Below, one piece after another: positions 1 through 6,655 of a DNA stretch of 48,519 bases. Numbering within the stretch: the first letter of the stretch is position 1; each line of letters begins with the position of its first letter. The translations under genes and the position numbers were made by a program. Origin of the DNA: Mucilaginibacter achroorhodeus (GTDB lineage: Bacteria > Bacteroidota > Bacteroidia > Sphingobacteriales > Sphingobacteriaceae); NCBI RefSeq assembly GCF_007846095.1, contig NZ_VOEI01000009.1, positions 1 through 48,519 on the forward strand. Direction: 5' to 3'. A model generated the notes under the pieces. It was not told the origin of the DNA. It worked only from the letters and a program-made list of their open reading frames with translations, and made no database searches.

Positions 1-2
1 GC

Positions 3-110
3 AAGAACCGAATGAGCGCATTGAACGCTGTCAGGAACAAGATCGTTCACAGAATATTTGCCGTCATTAAAAAACAGCAACCCTATCAAATCAGTTTGCT
101 TTTGTCATAG
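3..110 (+). CDS. IS110-family transposase, C-terminal end (partial)
   Basis: The window opens inside a reading frame that runs from base 3 to a TAG stop at 108-110 and encodes 35 residues. The peptide contains the string MSALNAVRNKIVHRIFAVI followed by KKQQPYQ. This basic tail resembles the C-terminus of IS110/IS116/IS902-type transposases of Bacteroidota, which use a DEDD catalytic domain and a C-terminal serine-containing domain; both would lie outside the window. Identification rests on this short tail from memory of the family, so it is probable rather than certain. The stop lies only 30 bp from the stop codon of the convergent methyltransferase-like gene, so the element ends directly beside the polyketide gene pair. 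Confidence 0.7.
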   Translation, partial: KNRMSALNAVRNKIVHRIFAVIKKQQPYQISLLLS

Positions 111-140
111 AAATCAGACTGACCCTACTTCTTGAAAGCA

Positions 141-632
141 TTAAGATGCCAATGCTTCATTTTCCTTTCTTATCCTTACGGTAAGCATTGCTGCGTTAAG
201 CAAGCTGAATATGAAACAGGTGTAATACAAATTAAAGGCAAGCGGTATAACCGCTATCTCAATAATCACAATAATGTAGTTGGGATGCTTAATATACTTG
301 TAGATCCCTGTTGCCACAGGGGGTGTGCCAGGCACTCGGTAAATTCGGGTATTCCAATAAGTGCCTAAATTGGCTATCACTATGGCCTTTAAGCAACAAA
401 GCAACACAAATAATGCGATGAGGTAATAATTTGCAAAAACTTCATGACGCAGGTTATATTCCACTATCAGGCTGATGATAAACAGCGTATGCATAATAAC
501 CATATAAGGGTAATGATCTCGGCCGTATTCAACAGCACCATGTTGCAGCAACCATTTCTCGTTACGTGATGATACATACAATTCTGAAAGCCGCTGGCAT
601 ATCAAAAATGCAATAAAGATGTAGAAAGTCAT
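141..632 (-). CDS. Isoprenylcysteine carboxyl methyltransferase (ICMT) family membrane protein
   Basis: This 163-residue membrane protein has about four hydrophobic segments. Its C-terminal half carries the family pattern: GIYKYIKHPNY (about residues 110-120), an E shortly afterwards, and RIRKENEAL near the end. These are the SAM-binding features of the ICMT/PEMT-like methyltransferase fold. The gene starts 6 bp after the stop of the type III polyketide synthase, so the two are almost certainly co-transcribed. In bacteria such ICMT-like proteins often sit next to type III PKS genes and are thought to O-methylate the alkylpyrone or alkylresorcinol product. That substrate assignment is inference from context; no isoprenylated protein substrate is implied. 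The downstream side is occupied by an IS110-type tail, so any further cluster genes are missing here. Confidence 0.82.
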   Translation of the reverse strand: MTFYIFIAFLICQRLSELYVSSRNEKWLLQHGAVEYGRDHYPYMVIMHTLFIISLIVEYNLRHEVFANYYLIALFVLLCCLKAIVIANLGTYWNTRIYRVPGTPPVATGIYKYIKHPNYIIVIIEIAVIPLAFNLYYTCFIFSLLNAAMLTVRIRKENEALAS

Positions 633-638
633 TTCCGC

Positions 639-1697
639 TTAGTTTTTCATATCCAATAAAAGCATTTCGCTGCTAAAACCAGGCCCCATTGCCAGCATCA
701 GCCCTAAGCCATCAACAAAACCTTGCTTTAAAAAGCGCTCTAACACATACAGAACGGTTACGCTGCTCATATTGCCATTTTCTGTCATAACATCGCGGGT
801 ATTAGCAAGCTGTGCATCATCAATATGAAGTGCGCCCATGTAGGCTTCCAACACTTTGCGCCCTCCTGGATGGAAAATAAAGTTGCTGATGTCACTTAAT
901 TGCACGCCCTGTTTTTTCAAAAACTGATCTATATCATCTTTAATGTATTTGTTGATTATGGTAGGGATATCTTTAGAAAAAACAACCTTAAAGCCATCGT
1001 CCCTAAAATCCCAACCCATTACATCAAGCGCATCATAATACAATTTACTGCTGTTGGCTTTCACAGTCAACTGTTTATTTCCATTGCCATGATTATCGCC
1101 AGTTATAATGCAAGCGGCAATACCATCAGAAAACAGGCTCGAGCCTATAAAATTGCTTTTACTGTAATCATTTTTAATAAGCGTTAGCGAACAAAGTTCA
1201 ACTGCTACCAATAACACCGCGGCATCGGGGTTGGCTTTGGCAATAGCAGCGGCCCTGGCGACACCCGCAACCCCTCCTGCACAGCCTAAACCCCATACGG
1301 GCAAACGGTTAATATGCTCGGGCAAACGCATCTTGTTAATGATGAGGGCATCGATGCTTGGAGTGGCAAGGCCGGTTGTGGATACAAAAATGATATCCGT
1401 TAGCTGGTCTTTATTTACACCTGCTTCCTTAAGGGCTTGTTCTGTTGCCTGTATGGAATATTGCAACGCAATATCAATATAATCGTTGTTGCGCTGTTCA
1501 AAAGTATTGCTTTCGCCATACCATTCAATCGGCTTCACAAAATTGCGGGTAATGATACCGGTGTTGTCAAAGGCCTGTAACAAGCGGTCGGCGTGTTCAA
1601 CATTGCCGGCAAATAAGGCGCGGGCCTGTCCCTTTACGTCTTGCTGGGGAACTTTAAAGGGTAAATTGACGCCAGAAACGGCTTTAATATGAGGCAT
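639..1697 (-). CDS. Type III polyketide synthase (chalcone/stilbene synthase family)
   Basis: The 352-residue protein is full length for a type III PKS, a homodimeric ketosynthase that condenses malonyl-CoA units onto an acyl-CoA starter. The catalytic triad is visible: Cys139 in GLGCAGGVAG, His276 in FIFHPGG and Asn309 in TENGNMSS. The N-terminal half carries the thiolase-like stretch FVSTTGLATPSIDAL (about 104-118). The neighbouring ICMT-like gene points to an alkylpyrone- or alkylresorcinol-type product later methylated, as in other bacterial pairs of this kind; starter and product cannot be read from sequence. It is divergent from the DNA glycosylase gene across a 121 bp gap. The symbol is left empty because the close relative (PKS11/18, BpsA, SrsA types) cannot be decided by eye. 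Confidence 0.93.
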   Translation of the reverse strand: MPHIKAVSGVNLPFKVPQQDVKGQARALFAGNVEHADRLLQAFDNTGIITRNFVKPIEWYGESNTFEQRNNDYIDIALQYSIQATEQALKEAGVNKDQLTDIIFVSTTGLATPSIDALIINKMRLPEHINRLPVWGLGCAGGVAGVARAAAIAKANPDAAVLLVAVELCSLTLIKNDYSKSNFIGSSLFSDGIAACIITGDNHGNGNKQLTVKANSSKLYYDALDVMGWDFRDDGFKVVFSKDIPTIINKYIKDDIDQFLKKQGVQLSDISNFIFHPGGRKVLEAYMGALHIDDAQLANTRDVMTENGNMSSVTVLYVLERFLKQGFVDGLGLMLAMGPGFSSEMLLLDMKN

Positions 1698-1818
1698 GTT
1701 ATTTTTTTAAGGTGATTTATACAAAGAGATACGTTTAATAACCACCTTTGGTTGACAACATTTGATAGATTGCCGTGTTTTATTTTTATACCACCACCAA
1801 ATAGTAAAAAAAACCAAA

Positions 1819-2592
1819 ATGCCGGAGCTACCCGATCTTGAAGTATTTAGCCACAACCTGCAAAAGAAACTAAAAGGTAAAACCCTTAAACAGGTAACCA
1901 TGCACACCGCTAAGCTAAACGTTAGCAAGCAGGAATTACAGGACGCTTTAGCAGGTAAAAAACTTACATCTGTTTATCGTGAGGGCAAAGAGCTTTATTT
2001 TGAATTCGATAAGCAAACAATCCTTGCTATGCACCTGATGCTGCATGGTAAGCTATTTTTCTTTACCGGGAAAAGTGACCAAAAATACAGCATTGCAGAA
2101 CTGCTTTTTGAAGACGCAGACGGACTTGTTTTAACCGACTTCCAAAAGGCTGCCAACCTCACGCTCGATCCGGAAGAAAAACAGGCACCAGATGCTTTAT
2201 CAAAAGATGCCGATGCGGATTATTTTAAAAATATTCTGGCTAAAAAGAAAACCAATATCAAAACCTTTCTATTGGATCAAAAGATCATTCGCGGCATTGG
2301 CAATGCCTATGCTGATGAGATATTATGGGATGCGGGGATATCGCCATTTTCGGTAGCTAATAAAATACCTGATGATAAGATAAAGGCATTGATCAAGTCA
2401 ATACATTCGGTACTTACTGATGCGCAAAAACAGATCATCAAACACGATCCGGATATTATTGCCGGCGAAGTGCGAGATTTTATGCTTATCCACAATTCAA
2501 AAAAGAAGACCAGCCCTAAAGGGGCGGAAATAAAGATCGATGCAGGCAGCCGAAAAACCTATTATACCGACGAGCAGGAATTATTTAGTTGA
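1819..2592 (+). CDS. Fpg/Nei-family DNA glycosylase with a zincless finger
   Basis: This 257-residue base-excision repair enzyme belongs to the formamidopyrimidine/endonuclease VIII family. The start is placed at ATG 1819 because the protein then begins MPELPDLE; Pro2 becomes the catalytic N-terminal proline and Glu3 the second active-site residue. A longer in-frame reading from 1762 would bury this proline and is rejected. The lysine of MLHGKLFF (about residue 80) and the helix-two-turn-helix stretch around IRGIGNAYADEILWDAGISP (about 160-180) fit the family. The C-terminus ends in GAEIKID...RKTYYTDEQE with no cysteines, so the usual four-Cys zinc finger is replaced by a zincless beta-hairpin, as in NEIL1-type proteins; the Arg of RKTYYTD would be the DNA-probing arginine. 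Substrate preference (8-oxoG versus oxidised pyrimidines) is not decidable. Confidence 0.88.
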   Translation: MPELPDLEVFSHNLQKKLKGKTLKQVTMHTAKLNVSKQELQDALAGKKLTSVYREGKELYFEFDKQTILAMHLMLHGKLFFFTGKSDQKYSIAELLFEDADGLVLTDFQKAANLTLDPEEKQAPDALSKDADADYFKNILAKKKTNIKTFLLDQKIIRGIGNAYADEILWDAGISPFSVANKIPDDKIKALIKSIHSVLTDAQKQIIKHDPDIIAGEVRDFMLIHNSKKKTSPKGAEIKIDAGSRKTYYTDEQELFS

Positions 2593-2715
2593 TATACACC
2601 GATTTACAACTAGCGGTAACGAAAATTTTAGTCGCAACGCCCTCCGCTTATTTTCTGCAAAATTAAAACATTTAACCCAAGCCCCATGTTGGTATTGTAA
2701 CAATTACAAAATACC

Positions 2716-3192
2716 ATGGGAACATTACAACACATAGAACACCAGATATCAGCGCTTAATGACCTGATAAAAATAAACAACGATCGTATTGCGGGCTATC
2801 AAAAAGCTTTGGAAGGCACAGACGACAGCGGCTTAAAAACTGTTTTTGAAGGCTACATTGACCAAAGCAAAGGCTATGTTAATGAGCTTAACGATTACAT
2901 TCATACGCTGGGTGGATCACCTGCCGACGGTACAACACTTTCAGGCAAATTTTACCATACCTGGATGGACGTTAAATCTGCATTTACAAAAAAAGACAGC
3001 CACTCTGTACTGGCTGATTGCGAATACGGGGAAGACGTGGCCAAGAGTGCTTATCGTAAGGCGTTGGATGATAAAGAACTGATATGGGAAGATGATAAAG
3101 TGGTTAGCCTGCTAAACAACCACATGAGTGGACTTAAAATAGCCCATGATGCCATAAAAGCCCTGCGCGATTCAGCGAAACAGGAAGCTTAA
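2716..3192 (+). CDS. PA2169-family four-helix-bundle protein (DUF2383)
   Basis: The 158-residue soluble protein is almost entirely helical, beginning with a heptad-like stretch (LQHIEHQISALNDLIKINNDRIAGYQKAL). It contains the mid-protein HTLGGSPADGTTLSGKFYHTWMDVKSAF, a good match to the PA2169/DUF2383 family of ferritin-like four-helix bundles. No signal peptide or membrane segment is present. The biochemical role of the family is unknown; members are often linked to stress or stationary phase. The start ATG lies just after an AT-rich imperfect palindrome (about 2689-2715). A strong bidirectional terminator follows 15 bp after the stop. Confidence 0.85.
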   Translation: MGTLQHIEHQISALNDLIKINNDRIAGYQKALEGTDDSGLKTVFEGYIDQSKGYVNELNDYIHTLGGSPADGTTLSGKFYHTWMDVKSAFTKKDSHSVLADCEYGEDVAKSAYRKALDDKELIWEDDKVVSLLNNHMSGLKIAHDAIKALRDSAKQEA

Positions 3193-3207
3193 GGAAATCG
3201 AATACAA

Positions 3208-3242
3208 CAAGAAAGCCCGTGCAAATTGCACGGGCTTTCTTG
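3208..3242. terminator. Bidirectional intrinsic terminator
   Basis: A perfect palindrome has 17-base arms (3208-3224 and 3226-3242) with a GC-rich core GCCCGTGCAA and T/A-rich flanks. It lies between two convergent genes (DUF2383 gene ending at 3192 and the minus-strand gene ending at 3260), so it can stop transcription from both sides. Confidence 0.85.
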
Positions 3243-3259
3243 TTTGATAACCATATGTT

Positions 3260-3652
3260 TTATGGTGCCGTAGGTGTTACCGGCGTGGCAGACATTACGC
3301 TATCCACAACAAATGTACTTACGCCCCTCCATGGCAGGGTATGCAAATATTCCTTGTAATGCAGTTCTAACATCGCACCGGCGCTCCTATTCAACTTATC
3401 GGCTACCTTTTCATCGGTAACAGAGAACATAAACTCGTTTGATGAAATGTTGCCCTGTGTTTGCGAACGGATACCGCTTTGTATCAACCTGCCTTCGTAG
3501 GTTTTAAAAAGATAGCCTTTTTTCACAAAATAGTTCATGGTGCCTGCTTTGGTACCTTCGCCAAATACAAAATAGTACCTGTAATAAAATATGCCACCAA
3601 GTACTACTATAAGCACTAAAGTAATAATGGTGATAATGCGTTTCCTGTTCAT
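3260..3652 (-). CDS. Conserved hypothetical membrane-anchored protein
   Basis: The 130-residue protein has one N-terminal membrane segment (about residues 5-24, RIITIITLVLIVVLGGIFYY) after a basic tip. It is followed by an extracytoplasmic domain with the stretch KAGTMNYFVKKGYLFKTYEG and ends in a Thr/Pro/Ala-rich tail. I recognise the general type as a Bacteroidota conserved protein, sometimes mislabelled as 6-phosphogluconate dehydrogenase, but no enzyme motif is visible and no function is claimed. It is on the same strand as the HAD gene, 34 bp downstream, so the two may share a transcript ending at the palindrome at 3208-3242. Confidence 0.7.
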   Translation of the reverse strand: MNRKRIITIITLVLIVVLGGIFYYRYYFVFGEGTKAGTMNYFVKKGYLFKTYEGRLIQSGIRSQTQGNISSNEFMFSVTDEKVADKLNRSAGAMLELHYKEYLHTLPWRGVSTFVVDSVMSATPVTPTAP

Positions 3653-3686
3653 GTGTTATGTGTTTACAGCCTAACACACAGCAGCA

Positions 3687-4319
3687 TTATAAGTTTACAA
3701 AATATTGAACCAACGAGGTAAAATCATCAAATTTCAGGTCGTAATCGTCCGTTGTGCCGAAACCGTAGCTCACAAACACGAAGGGTATTCCTGCCAAACG
3801 GCTCTGTTCACCATCGCCGGCAGTATCACCAACATAAACCGGATTTTGTAAACCGTGCTTATCCATCAGCAATTTGATGTTATGGTTTTTTGGCATAAAG
3901 TTTACGCCGTGGGCAAGCTCATCTTTTATCAGATCATCAATGCCGGCCCAATCAATAAACTGGCGAATGATGCCTTTTGCGCAATTGCTGAGTATAAATA
4001 AAGGGTAATGTTCTGCCAGTTGCTTTAAACCCTCGCGCACGCCGGGGTACAAAATGCCGCCTTTCTCGCGAATGAGATTGTGGCGCCTGTCATTAACAGT
4101 GCTGTAAATAGCAACGCGCTTATCATGGTCAAATTCGGGCATCAGTATCTCTATCACTTTCTTGCCTTCCATACCCACCATGCCGGCCAAAACATCACGG
4201 GTGATGGTCTTATCGATCCCCATCTCGTTAAAAACAAGATTCCATGAATATGCATAAGTGTCAACAGCATCCCATAAGGTGCCGTCCATATCAAAAATTA
4301 GGCTATCGGGTTTTTGCAT
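3687..4319 (-). CDS. HAD-superfamily hydrolase (phosphoglycolate phosphatase-like)
   Basis: The 210-residue cytoplasmic protein carries the four HAD motifs: motif I DMDGTL (about residues 10-15, nucleophile Asp10), motif II SNC (FILSNCAKG, about 115), a lysine in motif III (about 143) and motif IV GDTAGDGEQSRLAG (about 163-176). An alpha-helical cap of the phosphoglycolate phosphatase/beta-phosphoglucomutase type lies between motifs I and II. The substrate cannot be assigned. The upstream side is a 590 bp gap with repeat material. Confidence 0.9.
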   Translation of the reverse strand: MQKPDSLIFDMDGTLWDAVDTYAYSWNLVFNEMGIDKTITRDVLAGMVGMEGKKVIEILMPEFDHDKRVAIYSTVNDRRHNLIREKGGILYPGVREGLKQLAEHYPLFILSNCAKGIIRQFIDWAGIDDLIKDELAHGVNFMPKNHNIKLLMDKHGLQNPVYVGDTAGDGEQSRLAGIPFVFVSYGFGTTDDYDLKFDDFTSLVQYFVNL

Positions 4320-4427
4320 GGACGTGAAAGTAAGAAGTTTTTTGGAATGGTGGACTTTTGTACGGACAGTAAATTTTTAATCAATTCTTCGTTAGGAAAG
4401 GTGGTTGATCATTGATCGTTGGTGGAA

Positions 4428-4462
4428 GTTACTTTCTTTTTTTCCGCAAAAAAGAAAGTAAC
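4428..4462. repeat. Long A/T-rich hairpin, 15-bp perfect arms
   Basis: Arms GTTACTTTCTTTTTT (4428-4442) and AAAAAAGAAAGTAAC (4448-4462) are perfect reverse complements around a TCCGC loop. Such a structure can act as a bidirectional terminator or be the conserved head of a dispersed intergenic repeat; the following sequence up to about 4750 looks like the body of that repeat. Confidence 0.75.
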
Positions 4463-4876
4463 CAAAGAAAAAACTCGCTGCTACGGTAACGCGCTACAAA
4501 GTTTCTGCTTTAGCACTGCTTGTGCTATCCGCACGTTCCGCTATGCAGCTTTTGTTCGGTTGCGTTATGCATGTGCTTCCTTTTTGTTCTCCTGGTTAGC
4601 AAAGAAGCTTCGGGCAGAAGCAGGCAGAATAATGGTGGCATTGAGCATTGGACAAAGGATTAACAATACCTGCCTGAAGGGGAGCGATGAGCGAACGAAG
4701 TAGCGGTAAGATTTGCCGTCCGTGGTTTTGCTCCCTTGTAAAGCAAAGGCCAGATGCGTAAAGAAGCATCTTTACTAACTTAATCTTTGATTACTTTGTC
4801 TTAATAAATGTAATTGAAAACTATGGCATTATTCAATTATCAGTAAATAGTACCACAACAACAGCAATCAATACCA

Positions 4877-4905
4877 TTGCCTTAGGTAATAGTTCAATAT
4901 CTTTG
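4877..4905 (+). promoter_or_regulatory. Bacteroidota-type promoter for the AraC gene, touching the start codon
   Basis: A -33 TTG (4877-4879) and a -7 element TATCTTTG (4898-4905) are separated by 18 bp, matching the TTG/TAnnTTTG pattern of Bacteroidota primary sigma. The start codon begins 4 bp after the -7 element, so transcription should start at or within the ATG. Confidence 0.65.
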
Positions 4906-4909
4906 TGGT

Positions 4910-5785
4910 ATGAATAAGGCGTTCCCGATTTATGACATTTATTCGTTGGCTGATCATCAGCATAATGATTTGTTGATAAGCCGTTTTGCGCCTTACCTTG
5001 TTAAACATCAAAACTTAACTCTGCCGCATAAACACACATTTTATCACGTAGTACTTTTTACAAAAGGCGGGGGCAAACATTCTATCGATTTTAAGTACTT
5101 TGAAATTAAGCCCTATCAGATCTATTTTATGGCACCCGGACAAGTACACCGATGGGACTTTGAGGGTGAGGTTGATGGTTATATCATCAATTTTTCGCCG
5201 GAGCTGTTTCAGTCGTTCTTACTTCGGCCTGATTATCTCGAAGGCTTTACGTTTTTTAGCGGCAATGTTGATGACGAGGTGATAAATCTGAGCAACACAA
5301 CCGGCAAAGAGCTTGCAGCTTTATTTGAGAAATTGCTGGCAGAAGCAGATAGGACCAACCGCCCTGATCTTGATATGGTAAGGGCATTGATGCTGCAGTT
5401 ATTTATTACGGTTGCGCGCGAGGGTTTAAAAGAAGAACACACTGGCGCACCTAATTACAATTATACACTGCTGCAGGGATTTAGAAAACTGGTTGATAAA
5501 AACTTTACAACCCTGCGGCTACCCAAAGATTATGCTGCACTCTTATACATTACGCCCAATCACCTGAATGCGCTATGTAACGATATGATCGGAATTTCTG
5601 CAGGTGAACTGATAAGAAACCGGGTGATATTAGAAGCTAAACGCCTGTTGGTGAACCACAGCATGAACATAAACGAGATAGCCGGCAAACTCAACTTTGC
5701 TGATAATTCTTACTTCAGCAAATTTTTTAAAAAATATACCGGCTTTAACCCCGAAGACTTTAGAAAAAACCCCGTAGCACAATGA
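4910..5785 (+). CDS. AraC-family transcriptional regulator
   Basis: The 291-residue protein has an N-terminal cupin-like sensor domain (about residues 30-160; LPHKHTFYHVVLFTKGGGKHSIDF, then FMAPGQVHRWDF) and a C-terminal double helix-turn-helix of the HTH_18 type (about 190-285). The latter ends with the family signature NEIAGKLNFADNSYFSKFFKKYTGFNPEDFRK. It should bind DNA in response to a small ligand, probably a sugar or metabolite; the ligand is unknown. The stop overlaps the start of the DUF983 gene by 4 bp (ATGA), so the two are translationally coupled. The start codon lies immediately behind the -7 element, so the mRNA is probably leaderless. Confidence 0.92.
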   Translation: MNKAFPIYDIYSLADHQHNDLLISRFAPYLVKHQNLTLPHKHTFYHVVLFTKGGGKHSIDFKYFEIKPYQIYFMAPGQVHRWDFEGEVDGYIINFSPELFQSFLLRPDYLEGFTFFSGNVDDEVINLSNTTGKELAALFEKLLAEADRTNRPDLDMVRALMLQLFITVAREGLKEEHTGAPNYNYTLLQGFRKLVDKNFTTLRLPKDYAALLYITPNHLNALCNDMIGISAGELIRNRVILEAKRLLVNHSMNINEIAGKLNFADNSYFSKFFKKYTGFNPEDFRKNPVAQ

Positions 5786-6228
5786 AAATCAACGATAAAG
5801 AACCCAACGGGTATGTACCAATGATGGTAGGCCTGATAAAAGCCAAATGCCCGCGTTGCCGCCGTGGCGACATATTTGCCTCACCTACTTATAGCTTTAG
5901 CGGGCAAAAAATGCATGACCGTTGCTCACATTGCAACCTGTATTACGAGCGCGAACCCGGTTACTGGTATGTGGCCATGTTTGTTAGCTACGCTTTAAAC
6001 GTTGCAGAGATGGTTACCTTTGCAGTTGGCCTGCATACCCTTACCGGCTCAAACTCGCCATGGTTGTATGTGTGTGTGTTACTGGGTGTGATATTTATAC
6101 TTTCGCCGTTTAACTACCGGTATTCAAGGGTTATTTTGTTGTACTGGCTAACTCCCGGTTTGCATTACGAACCCGGGCGTGCTTTAGATAAGCCCGTACA
6201 AACCCAACAAGATCAAAATGATAATTAA
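5782..6228 (+). CDS. DUF983 family membrane protein with zinc ribbon
   Basis: The 148-residue protein starts with a cytosolic zinc-ribbon-like region: CPRCRRGD (about residues 24-31) and CSHCNLYYEREPGYW (about 47-61). Two or three hydrophobic segments follow (FVSYALNVAEMVTFAVGL and WLYVCVLLGVIFILSPF). This layout is diagnostic for DUF983, whose role is unknown; some members sit near cytochrome oxidase assembly genes. The ATGA overlap with the araC gene ties its expression to that regulator. Its stop codon overlaps the convergent response-regulator stop by 4 bp. Confidence 0.9.
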   Translation: MKINDKEPNGYVPMMVGLIKAKCPRCRRGDIFASPTYSFSGQKMHDRCSHCNLYYEREPGYWYVAMFVSYALNVAEMVTFAVGLHTLTGSNSPWLYVCVLLGVIFILSPFNYRYSRVILLYWLTPGLHYEPGRALDKPVQTQQDQNDN

Positions 6229-6593
6229 AGATTTACAAAGCTGCCTATCTTGTACAGCAAATTGTCCATTTCAAAAGGTTTCGCTATAAAGTCATCGGCA
6301 CCGGCATCAAGGGCACTTTGCTCAATGTCTTTACTGGCAGATATCATAATTACCGGGATATTTTTGGTTGAAGGCAACGATTTAAGTTTACGGCAAATGT
6401 CTCGCCCGTCATCGCCGCTCATCCATATATCAAGCAGAAACAGATCGGGTAGTTCTTCGCGTATATTAAGCACTGTTGAGCCATCAACGGTACTACTAAC
6501 TTCGTAACCCTCAAACTCAAGAAGCATCTGAACAGCATCTACGATCCCCGGATCGTCATCGGCTATCATAATTCGTTTCGGTCTCTCGCTCAT
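6225..6593 (-). CDS. Single-domain response regulator (receiver only)
   Basis: The 122-residue CheY-like receiver has acidic pocket residues in IADDDPG, the phospho-acceptor Asp55 in LFLLDIW, the Ser/Thr of MISAS and the Lys of IAKPF. No output domain follows, so it must act by protein contact or as a phospho-relay step. The start is set at ATG 6593, preceded by AGGGGA; a GTG 15 bp upstream is in frame but overlaps that ribosome-binding-like sequence. It lies 62 bp downstream of the large histidine kinase on the same strand and is presumably its partner. Confidence 0.92.
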   Translation of the reverse strand: MSERPKRIMIADDDPGIVDAVQMLLEFEGYEVSSTVDGSTVLNIREELPDLFLLDIWMSGDDGRDICRKLKSLPSTKNIPVIMISASKDIEQSALDAGADDFIAKPFEMDNLLYKIGSFVNL

Positions 6594-6655
6594 TTTCAGT
6601 CCCCTCACTTTTTTGATCTAAAAAGTGAAGGCTGGTTTAACTGTGATCAAATTAT

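Larger units (their letters stand above)
4320..4909. other. 590 bp gene-free stretch with a repeat element
   Basis: This gap lies between divergent genes (HAD on minus, AraC on plus). It contains a strong hairpin at 4428-4462 (separate entry) and then about 280 bp of sequence (to about 4750) full of partly self-similar GCTATCCGCACGTTCCGCTATGC-type runs. That material looks like the non-coding repeat debris seen between genes of this group. A 94-codon frame crosses it, but the translation is low in plausibility (starts through the hairpin, Cys/Phe/Lys rich), so no gene is called. The last 100 bp is AT-rich and holds the araC promoter. Confidence 0.6.

Noticed and set aside
4419..4703. 94-codon open frame in the gap before araC
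   Set aside because: It runs through the perfect hairpin and repeat material; composition (Phe/Lys/Cys runs) is not protein-like.
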